Source: G963666705 sp963666705 (GTDB lineage: Bacteria; Pseudomonadota; Alphaproteobacteria; CADEGL01). From it: DNA of 64,000 nucleotides. Shown here in pieces: positions 1 to 8,952 of the stretch (positions are counted from its first letter, which is position 1; every line of letters starts with the position of its first letter). Below the pieces are notes generated by a model. The model ran no database searches and was not told the DNA's origin. It saw nothing but the letters and a program-made list of their open reading frames with translations. The stretch covers positions 845,810 through 909,809 of the forward strand of contig CAXXKO010000001.1 in NCBI GenBank assembly GCA_963666705.2, given 5' to 3'. The translations under genes were made by a program, and so were the position numbers.

Positions 1-558
1 GCGTGCTCCCCCGCCCAGACTTCGGTGAGCCGCGCGATGGACGAGGCCGAGAGGCCGCCGGCGTCCGGCCCGAGTAAGGCCGCCAGCGCCTCGGTGAAGT
101 CGCCGGTGGAGATGCCCTTGAGGTAGAGGATGGGGATCAGGACCTCGAGGCTCTTCGAGCGCCGCGCATAAGGCAGCAGCAGCGCCGAGGAGAAGCGGAT
201 GCGATCGGCGCCCAGCCCCGTGCGGTCGCGGACCCGTGGCCCGCGAACCGCGACCGGGCCGATGCCGGTCATGATCTCGCGTTCCGGCAGATGACCGTGG
301 CGCACCAGCCGTTGGCGGCCTTCATCGGTGCGCTCCTCGGCGTGGCTCCCGAGGAACGCGGCCACCTCGGCCTCGACCGCTTGGGCCAAAAGGGAAGGAG
401 TTTACATCGAATAGTGCCGAAGGCGGGCTAGTTCAAGATATTTTCGGCACTTTGCGATATAAATCCCAAAGGGAACGGGCGCCGTTGCGCAGCACCTCGG
501 TCAACGGATCGGAAAACGTCGATGGCTGGGAAAGCTTCAAAACGTTATTGTCGGTCAC
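1..558 (-). pseudogene. IS256-family (mutator) transposase, N-terminal part, disrupted
   Basis: The reading frame runs off the left edge of the window. A GTG at 558, preceded by an AAAGGAG-type ribosome site, opens with MTDNNVLKLSQ and reaches NGARSL. Reading then shifts. The rest (residues LAQAVEAEVAAF through GIGPVAVRGPRVRDR to LYLKGISTGDF) is in another frame from about 401 down to 1. These are standard IS256-family N-terminal motifs, and the catalytic DDE core would lie outside the window. The break is a 79-bp insertion: a 71-bp palindrome plus an 8-bp repeat, which adds one base beyond a multiple of three and an in-frame stop at 402-404. The non-coding stretch 559 to about 650 looks like the left end of the same IS. 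Confidence 0.85.
397..467. mobile_element. 71-bp palindromic MITE-like insertion
   Basis: The segment is bounded by an 8-bp direct repeat, aaagggaa, at 389-396 and 468-475. Its ends form imperfect inverted repeats of about 25 bp with roughly 20 matches, sharing the core agtgccgaa. Removing the element and one repeat copy restores the IS256 transposase frame exactly (NGARSLLAQAVEAE). That shows it is a later insertion and not original sequence. It codes for nothing. The 8-bp duplication suits several DDE families, and I cannot name the parent element. Confidence 0.75.
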
Positions 559-741
559 GGCGTATCACTCCTTTGCTGGAGAAGTGGAGGCTCAATCACC
601 CCCACGATACGCCACTTTAACCCTTCACGCCGTCACCAACTTCTGGCCATAGCTCCTGCTTCGTGTAGCGCTTGCGTTACGCGGAGCGAAGCAGCGTGGG
701 AGGTTCCTGTGGACCCACCGGGTCAACCATTGCACCGGCGG

Positions 742-1512
742 TCAAGCAGGTATTTTTGGGGATTTCCGCCGTTTTTGGCTTTGGTTGAGACGATAGCTCT
801 CGCCGTTCATTTCCAGGATATGGACATGGTGGGTGAGGCGGTCCAGCAAAGCCCCGGTCAGGCGTTCCGAGCCGAATATCTCCGTCCACTCATCGAACGG
901 CAAGTTGGAGGTCACCAGGATCGAGCCCCGCTCGTAGCGCTGGCTGAAGACTTCGAACAGCAGCTCGGCGCCGGTCTTCGAGAGCGGCACGAAGCCGAGT
1001 TCGTCGATGATCAGAAGGTGATACTTTGCCAGTTGCTTCTGCAGGCGCAACAGGCGTTTTTCATCCCCGGCCTCCATCAGTTCATGAACCAGGGCAGCGG
1101 CCGTGAGGAAGCCGACGGAGAGCCCCTTTTGGCAGGCCGCCAGACCGAGACCGAGGGCGATATGGGTCTTGCCGGTTCCGCTGTTGCCGAGCGCGATGAT
1201 ATTCTCACGACGCTCGACGTATTCGCATCGCGCCAACTCCAGAACCAGCATCTTGTCGAGCGATGCGATGGCCTTGAAGTCGAAGCTGTCGAGGCTTTTG
1301 ACGGCGGGGAACCTGGCCTGTCTGATCCGCCGCTCGACCATGCGGCGCTCACGGTCGATCAGTTCCAACTCGGTCAGACGGACAAGATACCGCACATGGT
1401 CGGCGCCCTCGGTGGCGCATTGGCGGGCCAGCTTGTCGTATTCGCGCAGGAACGTCGGCAGTTTCAGGGTCTTGAGGTGATGGGCCAGCAACACTTGCGG
1501 CGTATCGGTCAT
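742..1512 (-). CDS. istB: IS21-family helper ATPase IstB
   Basis: IstB is the AAA+ ATPase that assists the IstA transposase in target selection. The 256-residue protein opens MTDTPQVLLAHHLK and has a Walker A motif GNSGTGKTH at about residue 112. A Walker B-like LLIIDELGF follows, and then the sensor segment ILVTSNLPFDEW. Its ATG overlaps the end of istA by 4 nt (ATGA), the usual translational coupling in IS21 elements, and this decides the start over longer open-frame alternatives. The length is normal and no damage is seen. Confidence 0.93.
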   Translation of the reverse strand: MTDTPQVLLAHHLKTLKLPTFLREYDKLARQCATEGADHVRYLVRLTELELIDRERRMVERRIRQARFPAVKSLDSFDFKAIASLDKMLVLELARCEYVERRENIIALGNSGTGKTHIALGLGLAACQKGLSVGFLTAAALVHELMEAGDEKRLLRLQKQLAKYHLLIIDELGFVPLSKTGAELLFEVFSQRYERGSILVTSNLPFDEWTEIFGSERLTGALLDRLTHHVHILEMNGESYRLNQSQKRRKSPKIPA

Positions 1513-3008
1513 GACGCGCCTCCACCCAACAAGCTCATATAACTGGCGGCGGCCGTGGTCGCCACGTTGGCCCGAGGCAGGTAGGGATAGATATCCAGGT
1601 CGAGTTTGGGCGGGCGTCGCTCGATACGGCACAGCACAAGGTGTTTGACGGCGTCGTAGCCGATCGCACCCAGGCGCAGGGCGTCCTTCACCGCGCCGTG
1701 AAGCACCTCGAGATCGAAGGTCTCCACAAGCCGAAGGACCTGGACGTATTCCCGCTTGCCGGCCTTGCCCATGCGCGCCTCCAGGAGACGGCGCAGGGTT
1801 GGGAAGGCATCAGGCAGTTCCCATCCGGCTAGCGGCGCGGCCTGATCCAGGGCACCGATCTTGTGCTCCAGCAAAGGCAGGTAGTGGATCGGATCGAAGA
1901 CCATGTCTTCCCGGTCGTAGGAACGGGGGTGTCGGGCAATGATCCCGGCGCCGCAACCGATAACCACCTCGTGGACATAGCCACGGATCCAGACTTCCTG
2001 ATGGCCGTAGGCGACGGGCACGGAATAGTCATTCGTCCGGTAGCGCACCAGGGACAGCGAGTTGACCCGCGTGCCCTGCTTGTCGCACGCGTCGAACGGT
2101 GCCGGCAGTGGCCTCTTCAACGCTTCGCGGTCACGCACAAACCGTTCGCCGATGCTCTCGCGGTGGCCGCGCAGGACGTTGCCTTGCCGGTTGCGGCATT
2201 GCTCTTCCAGGTGGCCATTGAAGGCGTCCCAGCTCGCGAACCGGGGAAGCGGCGTCATGAAGTTCCGCCGGGCATAGCCGACCACCCCCTCCACATTGCC
2301 TTTGTCGTTACCCTTGCCGGGACGGCCGTAGCGGTCCTCGAAGAGGTAATGGGACTGCAGCCCGCTGAACGCCCGCGTTCGTTGCCGCGTGCCATCTGAC
2401 AAGATGCGCGACACCAGACACTTGTCGTTGTCGTAAAGAATCGATTGGGGAACGCCGCCGAAAAAAACAAAGGCTCTGTTGTGCCCGTCCAGCCAGGCCT
2501 CCGTCGTCGCCGCCGGGTAGGCCGCAACGAAGCAGGCATCGCTGTGGGGAAGTGTCATGACGAAAAAATGCGCCCGATACTTGACGCCGGCGATGATCGC
2601 ATCCGCCTCGCCAAAGTCCGCTCGAGCATGGCCCGGAGGATGTGACAACGGCACAAACATCTCACGCCGACGAAGGCGCCGTTCCCGAACGTAATCCTTC
2701 ACGATGGTCTCTTTGCCCGTGAAGCCATGTTCGTCGCGAAGGCGCTCGAATATACGCTTCGCCGTGTGGTGCTGCTTACGGTGAACCGTTCGGTCCTCCT
2801 CCAGAATACGGTCGATGATATCCGTGAAGGGGGCCAGTTTCGGGCGTTTCGGTGGCTGGCGTCGCCGATATCCCGGCGGTTCCGAATGCCGCAGCATCTT
2901 CCTCACCGTCTCGCGCGCAATGCCAAACCGACTTGCCGCCTCTCGCTGGCTCAGACCATCAACATGGCAGGCCAGCCGAACGCGCAGATATAGGTCCACG
3001 GTGTACAT
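1509..3008 (-). CDS. istA: IS21-family transposase IstA
   Basis: IstA is the DDE transposase of the IS21 element. The protein is 499 residues from the ATG at 3008, which has a GGAAGG ribosome site upstream; an ATG five codons earlier has none. Residues 1-60 hold a helix-turn-helix (GLSQREAASRFGIARETVRKM). The integrase core follows, with GEADAI, ILYDNDKC and NVEGVVGYARRNF supplying the acidic residues. The C-terminal IstB-interaction region is intact. It appears functional. Confidence 0.93.
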   Translation of the reverse strand: MYTVDLYLRVRLACHVDGLSQREAASRFGIARETVRKMLRHSEPPGYRRRQPPKRPKLAPFTDIIDRILEEDRTVHRKQHHTAKRIFERLRDEHGFTGKETIVKDYVRERRLRRREMFVPLSHPPGHARADFGEADAIIAGVKYRAHFFVMTLPHSDACFVAAYPAATTEAWLDGHNRAFVFFGGVPQSILYDNDKCLVSRILSDGTRQRTRAFSGLQSHYLFEDRYGRPGKGNDKGNVEGVVGYARRNFMTPLPRFASWDAFNGHLEEQCRNRQGNVLRGHRESIGERFVRDREALKRPLPAPFDACDKQGTRVNSLSLVRYRTNDYSVPVAYGHQEVWIRGYVHEVVIGCGAGIIARHPRSYDREDMVFDPIHYLPLLEHKIGALDQAAPLAGWELPDAFPTLRRLLEARMGKAGKREYVQVLRLVETFDLEVLHGAVKDALRLGAIGYDAVKHLVLCRIERRPPKLDLDIYPYLPRANVATTAAASYMSLLGGGAS

Positions 3009-3106
3009 CCTCCCGCCTTCCATCTCAAAAAAGATCGAAGGCTACAGGTGGCAGAGTTTTACTCCGCCCGCGGCTGGAAAATCCCGCCGCTTCCGTGGAC
3101 TAATTT

Positions 3107-3747
3107 GTCACCGCCGTTCTCATATGTCGCGGAACTATCCGCAGATCCCGTTCGAGCGCTACGCGGACGATGCGATTTGTCACTGCAAGAGCGCCGAGGA
3201 GGCACAGGCGCTATGGAGCGCGCTTGCCGACCGCTTTGCGGCCTGCAAACTGGTTCTACATCCTGACAAGACGAAGATCGTCTATTGCCAGGACAAGAAC
3301 AGGTGCGGAGATTATCCCAACTGCTCGTTCGACTTCCTCGGATTCACTTTCCGGGCAAGAAAGACGATCTGGCTGGGACGAATCTACGCGCACGGCTTCC
3401 TGCCTGCCGCCAGCCCGAAAGCGCTGAAGGCCATCAGCCGGACGATCCGGCGCTGGGCCCTTTACCATCGCAGCGACAAGGCCCTGCAGGATCTTGCCAC
3501 CCTGTACAACCCGTACATTCGCGGCTGGATCACCTACTACGGCAGCTTCTACCGGACGCAGCTGCGTCCGACCCTCAAGAGGATCGATCTCTATGTCATT
3601 CGCTGGGCACGCCGCAAGTTCAAGCGGCTGCGTCGCAAGACCAAAGGGGTGCGAGACTGGTTTGACCGGCTACGCCGAGCCAATCCAAGGCTCTTTGCCC
3701 ATTGGCAGCTCTGTCATGGAAACGGCCGAACATCGGGAGCCGTGTGA
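3107..3747 (+). pseudogene. ltrA: Group II intron reverse transcriptase/maturase, C-terminal fragment
   Basis: About 210 codons remain of a LtrA-type intron-encoded protein. The fragment begins inside the reverse transcriptase palm (NYPQIPFERYADDAICHC, with the catalytic YADD). It continues through the thumb (HPDKTKIVYC, FDFLGFTFRAR) and the maturase domain (YNPYIRGWITYYGSFY). The normal N-terminal half, of roughly 200 residues, is missing because the IS21 right end abuts it. The stop at 3745-3747 is natural and is followed by the ribozyme 3' domains, so this is a 5'-truncated intron. Confidence 0.9.
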
Positions 3748-3806
3748 AGCGAGAGTTTCACGCACGGTTCTGGGAGCGCCTGGGGGTGAAATTCCCCCGG
3801 GCGACT
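3737..3806 (+). ncRNA. Group II intron ribozyme domains V and VI (3' end)
   Basis: Directly after the maturase gene, 3737-3771 folds into the 34-35 nt domain V hairpin: gagccgtgtg pairs with cacgcacggttc around a gaga-type loop. Next comes a domain VI-like stem in which ctgggggtg is followed by ttcccccgggcgac. With domains I-IV removed upstream, the ribozyme cannot splice. The intron 3' boundary is taken as about 3806. Confidence 0.8.
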
Positions 3807-3962
3807 CGACACAAGCTGACCTAGCATGCCCTGTCTGATCACATCCGCATTCAAGCGGCAAACCGACATTGGAACCCGCTTCGTGCTTTCAGCACGTCTT
3901 ATTTCAGACTGAGGCATTACCCCGTCTGTCCCGATCGCGAGGAGGAAGATCCACTGGAAGCC

Positions 3963-4787
3963 TTGGACCACAGTTTCGCCGGCCTGGCACTCGACGAGCC
4001 CCGCCTCGTCGGCGTGGTCAACGTGACGCCGGACAGCTTTTCCGATGGCGGCGCCCACGCGGCGCCAGAGGCGGCCATCGCCCATGGCCGGCGGCTCCTG
4101 GACGAGGGCGCGGATATCCTCGATATCGGGGGCGAATCGACCCGGCCGGGCGCGGTGCCGGTGGCGCCGGAGGCGGAATGGGCGCGCTTGGCACCCGTCC
4201 TCGAAGGGCTCCAGGGGCTCGGCGCGCCGATCTCGGTCGATACGCGCAATAGCCCGGTCATGCGCCGCGCGCTGGCCGCGGGCGCCGCCATCATCAACGA
4301 CATCTCCGCCCTCACCCACGACCCCGATGCGCTCGCCGTGGTGGCGGGCTCCGAGGCCGCCGTCGTCCTCATGCACATGAAGGGCACGCCCCAGACCATG
4401 CAGACCACACCCCATTACGAGGACGTGGCGCGGGAGGTGCGCGACTATCTCGAGGCCCGCATCCTGGCCTGCGAGGCGGCCGGGATCCCGCGCGCCCGCA
4501 TCGCCATCGACCCCGGCCTCGGCTTCGCCAAGAACGCGGCGCAGAACAGGGACATGCTCGCGGGCCTCTCCCTGCTTCTCGACCTCGGCTGCCCCGTCAT
4601 GGTGGGTGCCTCGCGCAAGGGCCTCCTGCGCGCGGTCAGGCACCGGGCCGCGCCCGCCGAGCGCCTCGGCGCCTCGATCGCCGCCGGCCTCGCGGCGCTC
4701 GACCGGGGCGCGCGCCTCCTGCGCGTCCACGACGTGGCCCAGACGGCCCAGGCCGTCGCCGTCTGGCGTGCCCTGCGGGACGGTTGA
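3963..4787 (+). CDS. folP: Dihydropteroate synthase
   Basis: FolP condenses 6-hydroxymethyl-7,8-dihydropterin pyrophosphate with p-aminobenzoate in folate synthesis. The 274-residue protein carries both family signatures: GVVNVTPDSFSDGG at residues 17-30 and DILDIGGESTRPGA at about 52-65. VMVGASRKGLL comes later. A GAGGAGGA ribosome site at about 3939-3946 precedes a TTG at 3963; an in-frame CTG at 3954 is the only closer option. In many alphaproteobacteria folP is linked to glmM, as here. The group II intron remnant ends about 155 bp upstream, so its promoter must lie in or beyond that gap. Confidence 0.93.
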   Translation: MDHSFAGLALDEPRLVGVVNVTPDSFSDGGAHAAPEAAIAHGRRLLDEGADILDIGGESTRPGAVPVAPEAEWARLAPVLEGLQGLGAPISVDTRNSPVMRRALAAGAAIINDISALTHDPDALAVVAGSEAAVVLMHMKGTPQTMQTTPHYEDVAREVRDYLEARILACEAAGIPRARIAIDPGLGFAKNAAQNRDMLAGLSLLLDLGCPVMVGASRKGLLRAVRHRAAPAERLGASIAAGLAALDRGARLLRVHDVAQTAQAVAVWRALRDG

Positions 4788-4878
4788 GAATGGGCTGGGG
4801 CGGCACGACAAATGGTTGCCCGGCGGCGAATTCGGCGTAGATTTGCTCGGTATGCGGCATCGATGAGGGGCGTCGGCC

Positions 4879-5811
4879 ATGAAAGTGCGCATCGGAACCT
4901 TCAACGCCGAGAACTTGTTCGCCCGCTTCCAGTTCAAGAGCAACGTGGACCCCGAAGAGGCGATCCGGGAGGGCTGGACGGTCGAGGACACCAAGTTCGA
5001 CCGGCACGATTACGCCAAGCGGCGCATCACGGGCCGCGCCATCAAGGCGGTCAAGGCCGACATCATGGGCCTTCAGGAGGTCGAGGGCATGGACGCGCTC
5101 AAGAGCTTCGCGTCCAACCACCTCAAGGGCCAGCCCTTCCGCCACAAGATCCTGATCGACGGCAACGACCCGCGCCGCATCGACGTGGCCGTCCTCAGCC
5201 GGTTCGAGATCGCCGCCGTGCGCACCCACCAGCACCGGCGCACGGCGGGCCGCTGGCTCTTCTCCCGCGATTGCCTCGAGGTCGATGTGCGCATCCCGTC
5301 CGCGCGCGCGGGCGACGAGCTGACCTACGGCGCCAAGACGCTGCCTATTTTCGTCAACCACTTTAAATCCATGATGGGCGGGCGCGACGAGACCATGGCG
5401 CGGCGCCGGGAACAGGCCGAAGGCGTCGTCGATATCCTGAAGGCGCGTTTCGGCCCCGATCCCGGCCAGTTCGACTGGGTCGTGCTCGGCGACCTCAACG
5501 ACTACCTGCCGTCCGCCGGCCTCGCTCCGCTCCTCGGCCAGCCTTGGCTCGAGAACGTCGTCGCCCGGATCGGCGACGCGAAGGACCGCTGGACACACTA
5601 TTACGCGAGCAAGCGGCAATACAGTCAGCTCGACTACATCCTCCTCTCCAGCTCGCTCGCCCGTAAGAACCCCGGCGCGGTCCCCGTGATCGAGCGCCGC
5701 GGCATGCCGACCCGCGCCACGCGCTTCGCCGGCACCCGGTTCCCCGGCGTCGGTGAGAGCCGGCCCAAGGCCTCCGACCATTGCCCCGTGGTCATCGAGC
5801 TCGACGTTTAG
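4879..5811 (+). CDS. Endonuclease/exonuclease/phosphatase-fold protein
   Basis: This 310-residue protein has the metal-dependent EEP fold. The motifs are in order: GTFNAENLFARF (N-terminal Asn), MGLQEVEG (metal-binding Glu), RRIDVAVLSR, VLGDLNDY (catalytic Asp and Asn), and SDHCPVVIEL (catalytic His). No signal peptide is seen, so it is probably cytoplasmic. Family members cleave DNA, RNA or phosphate esters, and the substrate cannot be deduced. It lies between folP and glmM with short gaps, all on the same strand. Confidence 0.85.
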   Translation: MKVRIGTFNAENLFARFQFKSNVDPEEAIREGWTVEDTKFDRHDYAKRRITGRAIKAVKADIMGLQEVEGMDALKSFASNHLKGQPFRHKILIDGNDPRRIDVAVLSRFEIAAVRTHQHRRTAGRWLFSRDCLEVDVRIPSARAGDELTYGAKTLPIFVNHFKSMMGGRDETMARRREQAEGVVDILKARFGPDPGQFDWVVLGDLNDYLPSAGLAPLLGQPWLENVVARIGDAKDRWTHYYASKRQYSQLDYILLSSSLARKNPGAVPVIERRGMPTRATRFAGTRFPGVGESRPKASDHCPVVIELDV

Positions 5812-5871
5812 CGCGGCCGTGGCGAACCTGCTATAACGCGGCCGAGTGAGACGCCTCCAACGGGGAACCGC

Positions 5872-7227
5872 ATGACCCGCCGCCTGTTCGGCACCGACGG
5901 CATCCGCGGCACGGCCAACACCGAGCCCATGACGGCCCTGACGGCCTTGCGCGTCGCCATGGCCGCGGGCCGCCATTTCATCCGCGGCGATCACCGGCAC
6001 ATGGTGGTGATCGCCAAGGATACGCGCCTGTCGGGCTACATGATCGAGCCGGCGCTGACCGCCGGCTTCGTCTCCATGGGCATGGACGTGGTGCTGGTCG
6101 GCCCCATCCCGACGCCGGGCGTGGCCATGCTGACGCGCTCCATGCGCGCCGACCTGGGGGTCATGGTCTCGGCTTCCCACAACGCCTTCCAGGACAACGG
6201 CATCAAGCTCTTCGGCCCCGACGGCTACAAGCTCTCGGACGCGGTCGAGCGCGAGATCGAGGCCAGCGTCGAAGGTGGCCTCAGCGACGCGCTGGCGGGG
6301 CCGCGCCACCTCGGCCGCGCCCGCCGGCTCGAAGACGCCCAGGGCCGTTACATCGAGTTCGTGAAGAGCACCTTCCCCCGGGGCCTGCGGCTCGACGGCC
6401 TCAAGATCGTCGTCGATTGCGCCCACGGCGCCGCCTACAAGGTGGCGCCCACGGTCTTGTGGGAGCTGGGCGCGGATGTGGTGCGCATCGGCGTCGACCC
6501 CAATGGTTTCAACATCAACCGCGAATGCGGGGCGACCCAGCCCGACGCCCTGTGCCGCGCGGTGCGCGAATCGAGCGCCCATCTCGGCATCGCCCTCGAT
6601 GGCGACGCGGACCGGGTGGTGATGGTGGACGAGAAGGGCGCGGTGCTGGACGGCGACCAGCTCATGGCCCTGGTGGCGCTCAAATGGCACCAGGCCGGCC
6701 GGCTCGAGGGCGGCGGCATGGTGGCGACCGTCATGTCGAACCTGGCGCTGGAGCGCTACCTGGGCGGCCTCGGCCTGACCCTCCAGCGCGCGAGCGTCGG
6801 TGACCGCTACGTCATCGAGCGCATGCGCGAAGGCGGCTACAACCTGGGCGGCGAGCAGTCGGGCCACATCATCCTGTCCGACTACGTGACCACGGGCGAC
6901 GGGCTCATCGCGGCGCTCCAGGCGCTCGCCGTGATCGTCGAGGCCGGCCGGCCGGTGAGCGAGGTGGGACGCTTGTTCGAGCCCCTGCCACAGCTCCTGC
7001 GCAGCGTCCCCTTCAACGGCGGCGCGCCGCTCGAGGCCAGAGGCGTGAAGAAGGCCGTGGCGGATGCCGAGGACCGCCTCGCCGGCCGCGGCCGGCTCCT
7101 GGTGCGCAAGTCGGGGACGGAGCCGGTGATCCGGGTGATGGCCGAGGCCGAGGACGCGGCGCTCGTCGAGGCCGTGGTCGGCGAGGTGGCGGCCGCCATC
7201 GAACGCGCCTCCGCCCCGGCGGCCTAG
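5872..7227 (+). CDS. glmM: Phosphoglucosamine mutase
   Basis: GlmM converts glucosamine-6-phosphate to glucosamine-1-phosphate for UDP-GlcNAc, peptidoglycan and LPS synthesis. The 451-residue protein opens RRLFGTDGIRGTAN. The phosphoserine loop is VSASHNAFQDNGIK at about residue 100, the metal loop is ALDGDADRVVMVD, the sugar-binding loop is GGEQSGH, and the phosphate-binding loop is RKSGTEPVIRVM. The length is typical and all key residues are present. It ends 9 nt before thiD. Confidence 0.97.
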   Translation: MTRRLFGTDGIRGTANTEPMTALTALRVAMAAGRHFIRGDHRHMVVIAKDTRLSGYMIEPALTAGFVSMGMDVVLVGPIPTPGVAMLTRSMRADLGVMVSASHNAFQDNGIKLFGPDGYKLSDAVEREIEASVEGGLSDALAGPRHLGRARRLEDAQGRYIEFVKSTFPRGLRLDGLKIVVDCAHGAAYKVAPTVLWELGADVVRIGVDPNGFNINRECGATQPDALCRAVRESSAHLGIALDGDADRVVMVDEKGAVLDGDQLMALVALKWHQAGRLEGGGMVATVMSNLALERYLGGLGLTLQRASVGDRYVIERMREGGYNLGGEQSGHIILSDYVTTGDGLIAALQALAVIVEAGRPVSEVGRLFEPLPQLLRSVPFNGGAPLEARGVKKAVADAEDRLAGRGRLLVRKSGTEPVIRVMAEAEDAALVEAVVGEVAAAIERASAPAA

Positions 7228-7236
7228 GGGCCAAGC

Positions 7237-8046
7237 ATGCGGGGCCGGGTCCTCATCGTCGCCGGCTCGGATTCGGGCGGCGGCGCCGGCATCCAGGGGG
7301 ATATCAAGACCGTCACGGCGCTCGGCGGCTATGCCGCCACGGCCATCACGGCACTCACCGCCCAGAACACCCAGGGGGTCTTCGGCGTCCACCCGGTGCC
7401 CCCGGATTTCATCGCCCAGCAGATGCGTCTCGTGCTCGAGGATATCGGCGCCGACGCCATCAAGATCGGCATGCTGCATTCGAGCGCCGTCATCGCCGCC
7501 GTCGCGGCCGAGATCGAGCGCCACGCGCCCGGCTCCCCGGTGGTGCTCGACCCCGTCATGGTGGCCAAGGGCGGCGCGGCCCTGCTCGAGCCCGAGGCGC
7601 GGGCGGCGCTGGCGCGCCGGCTCGTCCCCATGGCGCGCATCGTCACCCCCAACCTGCCCGAGGCCGAGGCCCTGCTGGGCCGGGGCGCGATTCGGGCGGC
7701 GGATATGGAAGCCGCCGCCGCAGCCCTCCTGGCCCTAGGCCCGGAGGCGGTCCTGCTCAAGGGCGGGCACCTGCCGGGCGACGTGGTGCGCGACGTGCTG
7801 ATGACGGCCGCTCGTGTGGAGGCCTTCGAGGACGCGCGCATCGAGACCGTCCATACCCACGGCACCGGCTGCGCGCTGGCCTCCGCCATCGCCACCGGAA
7901 TCGCCCAGGGGCAGGGCCTTCGCGACGCGGTGGTGGCGGCCCGCGCCTACGTCCGCCGCGCGATAGAAGGCGCCCCGGGCTACGGCCACGGCCACGGCCC
8001 CCTGGACCACGGCCACACCCTCCACCATCGCGAGCCCGCCGGATGA
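7237..8046 (+). CDS. thiD: Hydroxymethylpyrimidine/phosphomethylpyrimidine kinase
   Basis: ThiD phosphorylates HMP and then HMP-P in thiamine synthesis. The 269-residue ribokinase-fold protein starts RVLIVAGSDSGGGAGIQGDI, with GGYAATAITALTAQNTQGV as the substrate lid. The catalytic GTGCALASAIA lies near residue 208. The C-terminus is His/Gly-rich (GYGHGHGPLDHGH), which may bind metal. The stop overlaps the start of the next gene (ATGA), implying co-translation with the exporter. Confidence 0.94.
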   Translation: MRGRVLIVAGSDSGGGAGIQGDIKTVTALGGYAATAITALTAQNTQGVFGVHPVPPDFIAQQMRLVLEDIGADAIKIGMLHSSAVIAAVAAEIERHAPGSPVVLDPVMVAKGGAALLEPEARAALARRLVPMARIVTPNLPEAEALLGRGAIRAADMEAAAAALLALGPEAVLLKGGHLPGDVVRDVLMTAARVEAFEDARIETVHTHGTGCALASAIATGIAQGQGLRDAVVAARAYVRRAIEGAPGYGHGHGPLDHGHTLHHREPAG

Positions 8047-8945
8047 GCCGGACGGGCGCGGCCCCGGCCAGTCGTCTGGCGGTGCTCGCGGCGGCCGGCG
8101 CCGCCGTCGTCATGTGGGGCGGGACGCCGGTCGTCACCAAGATCGTCATCGCCGAGATCGCCCCCCACATGGTGGGCCTCATGCGCACGGTCCTTCCCGC
8201 CGTCATCATCGTGCCGCTCGTGCTCGCCCTTCGCTTCGGCCTGCCCAAGGGCAGGGGGGACTGGGCCTGGCTGCTCCTGTCCGCCCTGGGCGGGTTCGTC
8301 ATGTTCCCGATCCTGTTCACGGTGGGGCTTCACTACACTTCGGCCTCCCACGCCGGCCTCATCCTGGCCATGCTGCCTGTTTTCACGGGGCTGATGGCGT
8401 TCGCCCTGGAGCGGCGCTGGCCCGGGCTCCTGTGGTGGCTCGGGGTGGCGATCGCCGGCGCCGGCACGGCCGCGCTCATGGTCTTCCGCCTCGGCTTGGC
8501 GGGCGGTGAGGATTCGCTGCTCGGCGATTTCATCATCCTGGCGAGTGGCGTGGGCGCCTCTGCCGGCTATGTCTCCGGCGCCCGCCTCTCCCAGCTCGGC
8601 TACAGCGCCTGGGGCACGACCTTCTGGGGCATCGTCGCGGGGGCGGCCGTTCTCCTGCCCTTCGCGGTTGCCGAGGCGCGTGTGGTCGACTGGGGCGCGG
8701 TGGGCCTCGACAGCTGGCTGTCGATCGCTTACCTGGTTCTGGCCTCCACCATCCTCGCCTACGTCGCCTGGTACTGGTCCTTGGCGCGGGGCGGCATCGG
8801 GCGCGTGGGGCTGCTGCAGTTCGCGCAACCGGTCGTCACCCTGATCCTGGCGACGTTGTTGTTGGGTGAGGTGCTGACCGTCCCGCTCGTCGTCGCCGCG
8901 GCCGTGATACTGGGCGGCATTTATATCGCGCGGCGTGGAAACTAG
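8043..8945 (+). CDS. DMT/EamA-family transporter
   Basis: This 300-residue integral membrane protein has ten predicted helices in two EamA repeats. The first repeat contains GAAVVMWGGTPVVTK and ends near LMVFRLG. The second begins around LLGDFIILASG and includes STILAYVAWYWSLARGG. Such carriers export amino acids or related metabolites. Its position between thiD and two threonine-dehydratase-like enzymes does not identify the substrate. Confidence 0.88.
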   Translation: MSRTGAAPASRLAVLAAAGAAVVMWGGTPVVTKIVIAEIAPHMVGLMRTVLPAVIIVPLVLALRFGLPKGRGDWAWLLLSALGGFVMFPILFTVGLHYTSASHAGLILAMLPVFTGLMAFALERRWPGLLWWLGVAIAGAGTAALMVFRLGLAGGEDSLLGDFIILASGVGASAGYVSGARLSQLGYSAWGTTFWGIVAGAAVLLPFAVAEARVVDWGAVGLDSWLSIAYLVLASTILAYVAWYWSLARGGIGRVGLLQFAQPVVTLILATLLLGEVLTVPLVVAAAVILGGIYIARRGN

Positions 8946-8952
8946 GCGCGGC

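Larger units (their letters stand above)
707..3105 (-). mobile_element. IS21-family insertion sequence (istA/istB)
   Basis: This is a complete two-gene IS21 element lying between the broken IS256 and a group II intron remnant. The termini are estimated. The left end starts near tgtggacccaccgggtc, and the right end lies just before the intron-derived sequence at about 3107. The right end truncates the intron reverse transcriptase. I could not fix a target duplication by eye. Confidence 0.7.

Noticed and set aside
650..706. The hairpin tgcttcg...cgaagca as an integron attC site
   Set aside because: The core-site consensus and the associated integrase are absent, and it lies in the junction of two insertion sequences.
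4636..7524. A 962-codon open frame on the minus strand
   Set aside because: It is the antisense shadow of glmM and thiD, caused by high GC. It has no recognisable domain, and the plus-strand genes carry full catalytic motifs.
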